A stretch of DNA of 64,000 nt from Paenisporosarcina antarctica (GTDB lineage Bacteria; Bacillota; Bacilli; Bacillales_A; Planococcaceae): assembly GCF_004367585.1 (NCBI RefSeq), contig NZ_CP038015.1:324001-388000 (forward strand), given 5' to 3'. Positions 26,323 to 33,871 of this stretch are shown here, one piece after another; positions within the stretch are counted from its first letter, which is position 1, and each line of letters opens with the position of its first letter. The position numbers and the translations under genes were made by a program. The notes under the pieces are model-generated. The model was given only the letters and a program-made list of their open reading frames with translations. It was not told the DNA's origin and did not search any database.

Positions 26323-26694
26323 ATGTTCAAGAGAATTGATACGGTGTTTTTACCTGTGCAAGATATGTATCGTTCGATTAAATGGTTTGAAGAAAAGTGT
26401 GGATTTTCATTGAGATGGCATGATGAGAAAAATGGTTATGCTGCCATGGATATCGGGGACGGGGAAACCGCCTTTACACTCGTCAGAAATCCACAAATGG
26501 GTACAATTAAACCATCAGAGCATGAGTGGTTCAATTTGCATACAACTGATATCCATGCAACACATCAAAGTATGTTAGATGCTGGAGTAGAAGCAACGCC
26601 TGTAGAAAGTGGCGGTAATGTTGAATTTTATCAATTTAAAGATCTGGACGGGAATACGATTGGAGTTTGTTCCTTTGAAGAAGATGCAGCATAA
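26323..26694 (+). CDS. VOC superfamily (glyoxalase/bleomycin-resistance fold) protein
   Basis: A 123-residue single VOC module with two beta-alpha-beta-beta-beta halves: IDTVFLPVQDMYRSIKWFEE opens the first and HTTDIHATHQSMLDAGVEA the second, ending FKDLDGNTIGVC, where Asp-Gly-Asn is usual. Metal binding is possible through the two halves, but the reaction is unknown. A purine-rich site (GGAAAGGGAG) precedes the ATG. The next gene starts inside its last codons, so the pair is coupled. Confidence 0.8.
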   Translation: MFKRIDTVFLPVQDMYRSIKWFEEKCGFSLRWHDEKNGYAAMDIGDGETAFTLVRNPQMGTIKPSEHEWFNLHTTDIHATHQSMLDAGVEATPVESGGNVEFYQFKDLDGNTIGVCSFEEDAA

Positions 26695-27220
26695 ACATAG
26701 GCGAATATTAATTGTGGGGTCAGGAGGTGCAGGGAAATCTACGTTATCACGCCGACTTGGGGAACAATGGGATTTACCGATAGTTCATTTAGATGCGCTG
26801 TTTTGGCAGCCAGGGTGGAATCCATCACCACGGCCTGAGTTTAATGAGAAAGTGAAAGGCGAACTAGAGAAACCTGAGTGGATCATAGATGGAAATTATG
26901 ATTCCACTATTAAAGTGCGAGCGCAATATGCAGACCTCATCATTTATCTTGATTTTTCAAATATAGTTTGTTTATATCGCGCGTGTAAGCGTGCATGGAT
27001 ATACCGTGGGACAACCCGCCCTGATATGGGGGTAAATTGTCCTGAGAAAATTGATTGGGAGTTCGCTCAATGGATTTGGCGTTATCCAAAAGATGCAAGA
27101 CCAGGAATGTTAGACATTTTAACTAACGTCCAAACTGATGTCATTATGTTCAAATCACCTAAAGAAGTGAAACAGTGGCTTCTAAATATCACAACAAAAA
27201 AGAGTGAACCATCCATTTAA
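26684..27220 (+). CDS. P-loop nucleoside kinase-like protein (topology-modulation/FlaR type), paralogue
   Basis: A 178-residue protein with Walker A GSGGAGKSTLSRRLGEQW, HLDALFWQPGWNP and WIIDGNYDSTIKVR, the same family as the gene at 350-838, here in a more typical form. The substrate is unknown. ATG 26684 lies in the last codons of the VOC gene; the frame extends back to 26609, but that part is only the VOC gene read out of frame. Its stop lies in the loop of the terminator shared with the sortase gene. Confidence 0.82.
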   Translation: MQHKHRRILIVGSGGAGKSTLSRRLGEQWDLPIVHLDALFWQPGWNPSPRPEFNEKVKGELEKPEWIIDGNYDSTIKVRAQYADLIIYLDFSNIVCLYRACKRAWIYRGTTRPDMGVNCPEKIDWEFAQWIWRYPKDARPGMLDILTNVQTDVIMFKSPKEVKQWLLNITTKKSEPSI

Positions 27221-27239
27221 GGAAGATTCACTCTTTTTA
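27201..27239. terminator. Bidirectional terminator between kinase-like and sortase genes
   Basis: AGAGTGAA (27201-27208) pairs with TTCACTCT (27226-27233), with a T run after it and an A run before it. Confidence 0.75.
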
Positions 27240-27887
27240 TGCTGTTTTTAAAGTGGTGTAAACAACAAGTCGGTCTTCGTAAAATGAACCATCTTTATTG
27301 TATTCACCTGTACATGTGATGAGGTTTAATCTACTACCATTGCTAAATCCGAAAATCTCTCTAAGGGGAGATTCATCAAACGGGTAAATTTCAATCTTAT
27401 TAACAACAAAAACGAGTTCTGATCCGTCTTCACCAGTAACTAGAATTTCATCGCCGTTTTTTAATTTTCCAATATCATAAAACACGGCAGGTCCATTTTT
27501 TCCGTCAACATGTCCTGCAATAACTGAGTTCCCAGGTTGACCTGGTTTATAGCCATTTTCGAACCAACCAGTCGACACAACATCATTGGGTACATCCATA
27601 TCTCCATTTTCAAGCAATCCAGATGGACTAACTGTAGCATCCACATTAATAGCAGGAATCTGAAGACGAGAAGGAACAATACCTTGTCTTTCATCTTTTA
27701 TGAGTTTAGAAGCAGTTAGTTTGCTATCACTTAAGGCTAAGTCTGGTTTTTGTGTAGAATCGGAGACTTCCTCACTGGAAGCCTCTTGCTTTTCTACAGT
27801 GGCCTCTGGTTCTGATGCTGCTTCTTGTGCTTGGCAAGCCGAGAGAAGCAGCGAGAGACCTAGAATGCTACTAAGTAATTTCTTCAA
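27237..27887 (-). CDS. Class F-like sortase, lipoprotein form
   Basis: A 216-residue transpeptidase. The catalytic His is in VIAGHVDG, the Cys in NLITCTGEY and the Arg in YEDRLVVYT, in the order and spacing of sortases; the short form and the sequence around the Cys fit class F. The N-terminus, read from a TTG at 27887, is KKLLSSILGLSLLLSAC, a signal peptide with lipobox, followed by an acidic spacer. The TTG lies four bases after the stop of the surface-protein gene, with GAGGCG about seven bases ahead. It probably attaches that neighbour, whose sorting motif is MPKTG, to the wall. The start could instead be further upstream (27932), but that part has no site. Confidence 0.85.
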   Translation of the reverse strand: MKKLLSSILGLSLLLSACQAQEAASEPEATVEKQEASSEEVSDSTQKPDLALSDSKLTASKLIKDERQGIVPSRLQIPAINVDATVSPSGLLENGDMDVPNDVVSTGWFENGYKPGQPGNSVIAGHVDGKNGPAVFYDIGKLKNGDEILVTGEDGSELVFVVNKIEIYPFDESPLREIFGFSNGSRLNLITCTGEYNKDGSFYEDRLVVYTTLKTA

Positions 27888-27891
27888 GTCA

Positions 27892-29253
27892 TTACGCCTC
27901 GTTCGAACGTCTACGTAATGTATATGCGCCACCTAGACCTGCTGCTAATAAACCACCAAGTAGGAACCACTCATAAGACATTCCACTTTGATCTGCCGTA
28001 CCACCCATACCTGTTTTAGGCATACCGTCTGGCATAGATTGTCCACTGAATTTATCTGGGAATTGATCTACGATTGTTTGAGATAAACCTGCTGAAGGCA
28101 TTAACATATGCGCGTAAGATTGACGAAGTGAAGCGTAAGATGCTTCATAGTCACCAGCTTCATACTGATCAAATGCTGCTAATAACTGTGTAACATGTTC
28201 AGTAAGTCCAGCTTCAAGATCTGCAGCTGGTAAACGGTCTTCAGTTGCTGCTGCTAAGAATGCTGCTTGATCAACAACATATTCATCAAGTTCAGCCATT
28301 GCCTTGTCTTTACCAGCTTGGTCATCGTTAGCAGTAGCTGTTACGTAATCAACGAAGTAACCAATATGCGATTTCCAAATTTCTTCAAATGCCGCCCCGC
28401 CTTCTTCACCGTAAAAGGAAGCAACTGCTGCTGATAAATCGTCTGCATTTGCAAGTAAAGCTGCTGCAGATGCATCAAAGTCCGGATCTCCATCAATACC
28501 ATTTTGCATAGTCATTACTGCTAAACCAGCGTGTTCTGTAAATACTTGGTCAAGTGTAGCACGTAGGTCAGCGGCAGGTGTAACAGCCATTGTTTTTTCA
28601 AATTTGTCAGGGAATTGATCAGTGATTGCAGTTGATAATCCAGCTGCTACCATTGTCATATGTTTAATTGCTTCACGTTCGTTCATGTAAGAAGTTTCAT
28701 AATCACCAGCTACATAGCTGTCAAACGCCCATACTAATTGATCAACATGCATTTTTAATCCAGCTTCTAAGTCAGCTGCTTTTAAACGACCTTCAGTAGC
28801 TGTTTCTAAAAATGCTGCCTGTTCCACAATATATTTATCTAGTTCAGCTACTGCTTTATCTTTACCGGCTTGGTCATCGTTAGCTGTTGCTGTCGCATAA
28901 TCAACGAAGTAACCAATGTGTGAGCTCCAGATTTCTTTAAATGCAACTCCTGCTTCTTCGCCATAGACTGAAGCAACTGCTGCAGTTAAGTCATCCGTGT
29001 TTTGACCAAGTGCGCCAGCTAATGCATCAAAATCTTCTGTGCCATCTGCACCTTTTTTCAATGTTTCAACTGCTAAGAAAGCATGTTCCGTGAATAAGTG
29101 ACCTAATGCTGAACGAAGTTCTGATGCAGGAGTAGAGACGCTAGTATCCGCATTTGTTTCTGCTGCTTTACCTTCATGATCGTTAGCAAAAGCTGCTGTT
29201 GGAACCAGTAAACCCATTGATAAAGGAATTGCTAATAATGTGCGTTTTTTCAT
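27892..29253 (-). CDS. Secreted surface protein with a duplicated His-containing domain and MPKTG sorting signal
   Basis: A 453-residue protein. The signal peptide is MKKRTLLAIPLSMGLLVPTA. Two homologous domains of about 165 residues follow, each starting near LFTEH..LAV and running through VYGEE.G.AF.EIW.SH and IGYFVDY.TATANDDQAGKD, to H...L..AFD.Y and QFPDKF. Four His positions (EH, SH, HV.QL, HM) recur in both copies, which suggests a helical bundle, perhaps metal-binding; this is inference. The C-terminus has MPKTG, a hydrophobic helix and RRRSNEA, a sortase sorting signal with Met in place of Leu. Related proteins exist in other Bacillales, but I do not know a proven function. ATG 29253 follows GAGGAGAG. 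The sortase gene follows at once. Confidence 0.82.
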   Translation of the reverse strand: MKKRTLLAIPLSMGLLVPTAAFANDHEGKAAETNADTSVSTPASELRSALGHLFTEHAFLAVETLKKGADGTEDFDALAGALGQNTDDLTAAVASVYGEEAGVAFKEIWSSHIGYFVDYATATANDDQAGKDKAVAELDKYIVEQAAFLETATEGRLKAADLEAGLKMHVDQLVWAFDSYVAGDYETSYMNEREAIKHMTMVAAGLSTAITDQFPDKFEKTMAVTPAADLRATLDQVFTEHAGLAVMTMQNGIDGDPDFDASAAALLANADDLSAAVASFYGEEGGAAFEEIWKSHIGYFVDYVTATANDDQAGKDKAMAELDEYVVDQAAFLAAATEDRLPAADLEAGLTEHVTQLLAAFDQYEAGDYEASYASLRQSYAHMLMPSAGLSQTIVDQFPDKFSGQSMPDGMPKTGMGGTADQSGMSYEWFLLGGLLAAGLGGAYTLRRRSNEA

Positions 29254-29376
29254 TTTAAATTCTCTCCTCTGTGTTTGTTTTATTTGATTTCGAATAGCTA
29301 ACGAAGACAAATTCACTTTGGATCACTTTTTAAAAAGAAAAGATTAAAACGTATGGAATTAGGAGGAAATTGGTTG

Positions 29377-29523
29377 GTTGCCCCAGTGAGCGTGAAAGTT
29401 GTCCCATTCAGACCAAAAGTTGCCTCAGTGAGCATGAAAGTTGTCCCATTCAGACCAAAAGTTGCCCCAGTGAGCGTGAAAGTTGCCCCATTCAGACCAA
29501 AAGTTGCCCCAGTGAGCATGAAA
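29377..29523. repeat. Minisatellite: 42-bp unit made of two 21-bp halves, 3.5 copies
   Basis: Seven 21-bp halves alternate exactly: type A (GTTGCCCCAGTGAGCGTGAA then A) at 29377, 29419, 29461 and 29503, and type B (GTTGTCCCATTCAGACCAAA then A) at 29398, 29440 and 29482. Copies differ by one or two bases. It lies between the anti-sigma gene and the surface gene, about 125 bases ahead of the latter's start. The period is a multiple of three, which leaves open frames on both strands; these have no ribosome site and are not counted as genes. Confidence 0.95.
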
Positions 29524-29550
29524 ACAGCCATCTAGTCCCATTCATAAAAC

Positions 29551-29585
29551 AAAAAAATTGAGTGGGCATGAAAACCCCACTCAAT
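29551..29585 (-). terminator. Terminator after the anti-sigma gene
   Basis: ATTGAGTGGG pairs with CCCACTCAAT (29557-29585); on the minus strand it is followed by a run of T (plus-strand A at 29550-29557). It separates the sigma/anti-sigma transcript from the surface-protein gene. Confidence 0.8.
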
Positions 29586-29596
29586 TCTTCGTTTTA

Positions 29597-30349
29597 TTAA
29601 AATTCTGATGCCATTAATACATTGCCTAATGGTGATTTACTTTCGGCATTTGGTTCGTGAGAGACAGCTACTTGCGACCAATCTTTATTCAAACCTTCAG
29701 GTAGTGTAAAGACAACTGCTCCGTCTTGTGAATCCGATTTAAATGTTCCTGCTCTGATTGGGCCATTCTCATCAATCAACCAAACTTGATATACTTCGTC
29801 ATTTGACAGTGCTGGTAAGGAACTTGCCTGTACGACAACGCGTGTTTCATCTCCGTGTTTCACAATGGAAGCTGTACCAGTAGCATCTCCATCAACAGGA
29901 CTCAAATTTACGAATGCAAGCAATTGATCGACTGTTTCATTTTGAGCCACGATATCATCTTGCTGGTTTTTTACAATGGAAGCTAAGAATATATTAGCAC
30001 CAACTGAAAGCATCAATGCAGCAGCTACAGCAGGTAACCAAGAAAAGCTTCTATTCTTTTTTATAGGTTTAGGTGTAACCTTTTCACTTGAAACGATAGG
30101 TGTAACTGGTGTTTTTTCTTTTTCAAGTTCTTCTTCAAAGACTGTATTAAGTATCCGTGCTTTCATACCTTCAGGGGGATTTATAGTAGCCGAAACATAC
30201 GGTAAATCATCCGTTAAAGCTTGCCACTCAGCAAGTTCTATCTGGCAGTCTTCGCAAGTCGATAAATGTTTTTCAAAAGCATGCTTTTCGACTTCACTTA
30301 ATTGTCCATTAAAATAATCAACGAGTTGATCACACATCTGACGGTCCAT
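29597..30349 (-). CDS. Membrane-anchored anti-sigma factor (zinc-finger plus RskA-like domain)
   Basis: A 250-residue protein. Residues 1-40 hold the zinc-binding anti-sigma motif (H-x3-C-x2-C: KHLSTCEDC), which binds the ECF sigma factor in the cytoplasm. A hydrophobic helix at about 105-128 (WLPAVAAALMLSVGANIFLA) crosses the membrane, and the outer part has the RskA C-terminal pattern (YQVWLIDENGPIRAGTF). It should hold the sigma factor until an outside signal causes its proteolysis. It overlaps the sigma gene by 20 bases, so the two are coupled. ATG 30337 is an alternative start. Confidence 0.88.
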   Translation of the reverse strand: MDRQMCDQLVDYFNGQLSEVEKHAFEKHLSTCEDCQIELAEWQALTDDLPYVSATINPPEGMKARILNTVFEEELEKEKTPVTPIVSSEKVTPKPIKKNRSFSWLPAVAAALMLSVGANIFLASIVKNQQDDIVAQNETVDQLLAFVNLSPVDGDATGTASIVKHGDETRVVVQASSLPALSNDEVYQVWLIDENGPIRAGTFKSDSQDGAVVFTLPEGLNKDWSQVAVSHEPNAESKSPLGNVLMASEF

Positions 30350-30917
30350 TTGGTGACATCCCCCTTTCCTTCTCTAAATGTTTACGTAAATGCTGAAGAG
30401 CTAATCGAATTCGACTCTTCACCGTACCTAGTGGTATGTCGAGTTTTGTTGAAATGGATTCTTGTGAAAGGCCATGGAAATAAAATAGTTCCACGATTGT
30501 TCGTTGTTCAATTTTTAAACGTTCGATGGCTTTACGCAAGACCGTTCCCTTTTCTTTCCATTCAAGCATTTGTTCAGGCATTTCATTAATAGGTGCTTTC
30601 ATTTGTTCGGCATCTTTATCGAGCAAACCAACTTCTTGTTGTTTACCTTTTTTTCTTAATGCATCAAGTGAAGTATTTCGGGTCATTGTTAAAAGCCAAG
30701 AAGAAAACTTTCCTTTATCTTCTGTATAAGGAGCATGTTCTTTCCATAGCTTAATAAAAACTTCTTGAACAGTATCTTCAGCCATTTGCGTATTTTGTGT
30801 CATACGATACGCAAAGGAATAAACTAGACGTTCGTAACGATCATATATTTCTTCAAGCGCTGCCTGGTCATTTGATCTCATCCGAAGATAAAGCTGCGCG
30901 TCAGTTAATTTACCCAT
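30330..30917 (-). CDS. ECF-type RNA polymerase sigma factor
   Basis: A 195-residue protein with ECF regions 2 and 4: YSFAYRMTQNTQMAEDTVQE then VFIKLWK for region 2, and LSQESISTKLDIPLGTVKSR then I for region 4. Start ATG 30917 follows AGGGGGG; the longer frame to 30977 has no site. A TGAAC at 30976-30972 followed by GTAT at 30957-30954 (minus strand) might be its own ECF promoter, but the spacing is short and this is weak. The cognate anti-sigma factor overlaps its end. It probably controls this cluster, including the surface protein and sortase. Confidence 0.92.
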   Translation of the reverse strand: MGKLTDAQLYLRMRSNDQAALEEIYDRYERLVYSFAYRMTQNTQMAEDTVQEVFIKLWKEHAPYTEDKGKFSSWLLTMTRNTSLDALRKKGKQQEVGLLDKDAEQMKAPINEMPEQMLEWKEKGTVLRKAIERLKIEQRTIVELFYFHGLSQESISTKLDIPLGTVKSRIRLALQHLRKHLEKERGMSPNGPSDV

Positions 30918-31101
30918 TTCTACCCCCCTATGTACGATTACTCTATTTACATCATACAGAAGCATAAAAATGTTCACAACTTCCTTACATATAGTAAACG
31001 AAAGAAGGCAGTAAATAGTTCACTTTTGAAGAAAAAGGAACCTATTTATAAGTGAATCATTTATTTAAAAATAGAATTCCTATTATTTTGAAAAATTGGT
31101 G

Positions 31102-31120
31102 ACAAACTATTTCGGTTTGT
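31102..31120. promoter_or_regulatory. Dyad ACAAAC-N7-GTTTGT ahead of an acetyltransferase gene
   Basis: A 6-bp inverted repeat 37 bases before the start of the next gene, close to a TATTAT that could be its -10 region. It could be an operator; no regulator is evident. Confidence 0.25.
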
Positions 31121-31156
31121 GTATTATTTTTAAAAACACGTAAGGGGCTTTGAAAA

Positions 31157-32014
31157 ATGAAATTCTTTCAATATGAAAGTGTTCAAGAGTTTGAAGAAAA
31201 AGCACAACCGTATTTAACAAAAAATGAAGATTTATATAGCTTGTTTAGTGGTGTACTTCAAGGTATAAAAGTGGGTCATTATGACAATCCATTAATGGTA
31301 GCAATTGAAAATGAAGGGCGTGTCGTAGCTCTTTTTCAAATGACACCTCCTCATCCATTAAATATGATTATCATTAATGAAGCGATAATGGACGACATTC
31401 TGACGTTTGCATCAAATGAATTTTTTGCGAAAAGGATACCAATTTTGTCAGCAATCGGGTTAAAATCTGTTGTTACTAAATTTGCGTACAAATGGCAAGA
31501 GCTTACTCAATTTAAATCAATAGTATTAATGGATCAAGGTATATATCGATTAGACGAAGTCAATACAACGCTTAAAAAGAGTTCAGGATCTTGGCGCTAT
31601 GCAAGGGAAGACGAAGCGGCTTTAATTGAAGAGTGGTATGTCGCATTTGGAAACGATGCAGGAATAGAAAATCCACCGATGGAAGTCGTCAAAGAACGTG
31701 TCATACAGTTTTTGGAGAATCAAGAAGTTTTCTTCTGGGAAGATGATGAGAAAATTGTATCGATGATGAAGAAAGCCCGCCCTACTGAGCACGGTGTTAC
31801 AGTTTCTTTTGTCTATACCCCACAAGATGAACGGAAAAAAGGATATGCAAGAACTTTGGTAGCTGCCGGGAGTGAAGAACTATTAAAGGTTTATGATTTT
31901 TGTGTACTATATACAGATATGATGAACCCAACTTCTAACAAAATTTATCAAGAGATAGGGTATCAAAAAATCGCAGACTCTATTCACATTGAGTTTGTTT
32001 CAAAACAAGGGTAA
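31157..32014 (+). CDS. GNAT family N-acetyltransferase
   Basis: A 285-residue protein. The N-terminal half lacks clear motifs, and the C-terminal half has GNAT elements: VSFVYTPQDERKKGYARTLV, with the acetyl-CoA loop, and YTDMMNPTSNKIYQEIGYQK, the last helix and strand. The two-part layout suits the Eis-like or double-GNAT groups common in Bacillales; the substrate is unknown. The TAAGGGGC site precedes ATG 31157 at a good distance. It is monocistronic. Confidence 0.82.
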   Translation: MKFFQYESVQEFEEKAQPYLTKNEDLYSLFSGVLQGIKVGHYDNPLMVAIENEGRVVALFQMTPPHPLNMIIINEAIMDDILTFASNEFFAKRIPILSAIGLKSVVTKFAYKWQELTQFKSIVLMDQGIYRLDEVNTTLKKSSGSWRYAREDEAALIEEWYVAFGNDAGIENPPMEVVKERVIQFLENQEVFFWEDDEKIVSMMKKARPTEHGVTVSFVYTPQDERKKGYARTLVAAGSEELLKVYDFCVLYTDMMNPTSNKIYQEIGYQKIADSIHIEFVSKQG

Positions 32015-32154
32015 GAATTAATATGCCTAAATTTCTTCTTTCTTACATAGAAGAAATTCCTAGAATATCAGGATTAAGAATATAATCTCGAAAAACTGAA
32101 TGAAGTAGAATAGAATGTTCCTTCCAATAATTGTTTTAGGAGGAGCATTCATTT

Positions 32155-32226
32155 TTGAAAAAAATAAGTTATTCATGCATACTTATTATAGTAATTAGGG
32201 TAATAGAAAATAGATATACATACTGA
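32155..32226 (+). CDS. Possible 23-residue peptide or gene remnant ahead of opuCA
   Basis: A TTG preceded by a very strong AGGAGGAGC site opens a frame coding KKISYSCILIIVIRVIENRY and two more residues before TGA. The basic start, hydrophobic run and Cys resemble a damaged lipoprotein signal peptide. It could be a leader peptide, a relic of a lost gene, or chance. Only the ribosome site supports it. Confidence 0.25.
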   Translation: MKKISYSCILIIVIRVIENRYTY

Positions 32227-32248
32227 AGCTTAAAAAGGAGCTGAAGCT

Positions 32249-33226
32249 GTGATTCGATTTGATCAAGTCACTAAGCAGTTTGCGGATGGGACAGAAGCAT
32301 TAAAAAACGTTTCATTAACTATCCCAACAGGCAAGTTAACCGTAATTATTGGTCCAAGTGGATGCGGGAAAACTACATTAATGAAAATGATAAATCACTT
32401 GGAAGCACCAACTTCTGGTGAGGTATTGATTGATGAATTATCCATTAAAGATCGAGACGATGTGGAACTCAGACGTTCCATTGGCTATGTAATTCAGCGC
32501 ATTGGCTTATTTCCTCATATGACGATTGCCAGAAATGCTTCAATCGTACCTAAACTAAAAGGATGGTCAGAAGAAAAAACACAGACTCGAATACGCGAAC
32601 TTATGAATATTGTCGGACTTGATCCAGATACGTATTTGGAGCGTTTCCCTCTTGAACTAAGTGGAGGCCAGCAACAACGCATTGGAGTTGTACGCGCACT
32701 TGCTGGAGATCCTAATATTATGTTAATGGACGAACCATTTAGCGCACTTGATCCGATTAGTCGAGAACAACTGCAAGATGAATTACTAAGCCTCCAAAAA
32801 CGTATTAATAAAACTATTGTTTTTGTCACGCATGACATGGATGAAGCTTTAAAAATAGCCGACCACATTATTGTGTTACGTGCTGGGGAAGTGGAACAAA
32901 TAGGTTCTTCAAATGACCTTATCCACGAGCCTAAAAATGACTTTGTACGTAATTTTATTGGACAAGATCGAATCAATCGAAAACGAACTTTTGGAAAGCG
33001 TAAAATCAGGGAACTGTCTTCGTATTTTTTGCAATCCAAAATTAGCGAGCAGATTGTCACTGTAAACTCGACAGAAAATGTGGAAGTCGCCATTACATTG
33101 CTAGACCAACCACATACAGATGTATTGGCTGTTTACACCAATGACGAATTAGTTGGTTATATCACCCAATCAGCCATTTTGAATGCTGTAGTTGCAAAGG
33201 AAGAAGGTGCTCCTTCTCATGACTAA
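32249..33226 (+). CDS. opuCA: Osmolyte (glycine betaine/carnitine/choline) ABC importer ATPase
   Basis: A 325-residue ATPase of the OpuCA/ProV group: Walker A GPSGCGKTT, signature LSGGQQQRIGVVRALA, Walker B MLMDEPFSALDP. About 80 residues after the ATPase core are a CBS-type region (VTVNSTENVEVAITLLDQ, VLAVYTNDELVGYI), which in this group senses ionic strength. GTG 32249 follows AAAAAGGAGC. It is the first gene of a three-gene operon and overlaps the permease gene by 8 bases. Confidence 0.88.
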   Translation: MIRFDQVTKQFADGTEALKNVSLTIPTGKLTVIIGPSGCGKTTLMKMINHLEAPTSGEVLIDELSIKDRDDVELRRSIGYVIQRIGLFPHMTIARNASIVPKLKGWSEEKTQTRIRELMNIVGLDPDTYLERFPLELSGGQQQRIGVVRALAGDPNIMLMDEPFSALDPISREQLQDELLSLQKRINKTIVFVTHDMDEALKIADHIIVLRAGEVEQIGSSNDLIHEPKNDFVRNFIGQDRINRKRTFGKRKIRELSSYFLQSKISEQIVTVNSTENVEVAITLLDQPHTDVLAVYTNDELVGYITQSAILNAVVAKEEGAPSHD

Positions 33227-33860
33227 ATTTTTAGAGACGCTTCAAAGTCGTTCTGATCTCATTATAGAAGCGTTCCTCCAACACATTTACTTATCTTTTG
33301 TTGCTTTAGCGGTTGGAATTGCTATCGCGTTACCACTTGGCATATTGATTGCCCGCTATGGAAAATATGCAGAACCAGTTATAGGAATTACAGCAGTTTT
33401 TCAAACAATACCAAGTCTAGCACTGTTCGGATTTTTAGTGCCGCTCATTGGAATTGGTTCTAATACTGCGCTCATTGCACTTATTATTTATGCACTACTT
33501 CCTATTTTACGTAATACGTACACGGGACTCACAAGTGTCGATTCTTCCATTATCGAAGCAGGTCGTGGAATGGGGATGACACGTACTCAAATACTAAAAC
33601 AACTTGAATTTCCACTTGCTCTGCCTTTTATCATGGCAGGCATTCGAACAGCCACTGTGTTAACTGTAGGAATTGCTACACTTGCTACATTTGTGGGTGC
33701 CGGAGGTTTAGGGGATGTCATATACCGTGGTTTACAATCGTATAATAATTCGCTTGTCTTAGCAGGTGCACTACCTGTAGCGTTGCTTGCTATTGGCTTT
33801 GATTTCATATTGAAAATGGTTGAAAAGAAAGCAACGCCAAAAGGAATGAAAATACATTAG
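33219..33860 (+). CDS. opuCB: Osmolyte ABC importer permease
   Basis: A 213-residue membrane protein with five to six hydrophobic segments. GRGMGMTRTQILKQLEFPLA is the EAA loop that contacts the ATPase. It resembles OpuCB/OpuBB. Only one permease gene is present, so a homodimer is likely. ATG 33219 lies within the end of opuCA, suggesting translational coupling; a longer frame from 33192 runs back into opuCA. Confidence 0.88.
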   Translation: MTKFLETLQSRSDLIIEAFLQHIYLSFVALAVGIAIALPLGILIARYGKYAEPVIGITAVFQTIPSLALFGFLVPLIGIGSNTALIALIIYALLPILRNTYTGLTSVDSSIIEAGRGMGMTRTQILKQLEFPLALPFIMAGIRTATVLTVGIATLATFVGAGGLGDVIYRGLQSYNNSLVLAGALPVALLAIGFDFILKMVEKKATPKGMKIH

Positions 33861-33871
33861 GGGGAATGAAA

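Noticed and set aside
29313-29561. Three frames of 60-72 residues with 14-residue repeats
   Set aside because: They come from the 42-bp minisatellite, whose period is a multiple of three. No ribosome site precedes them.
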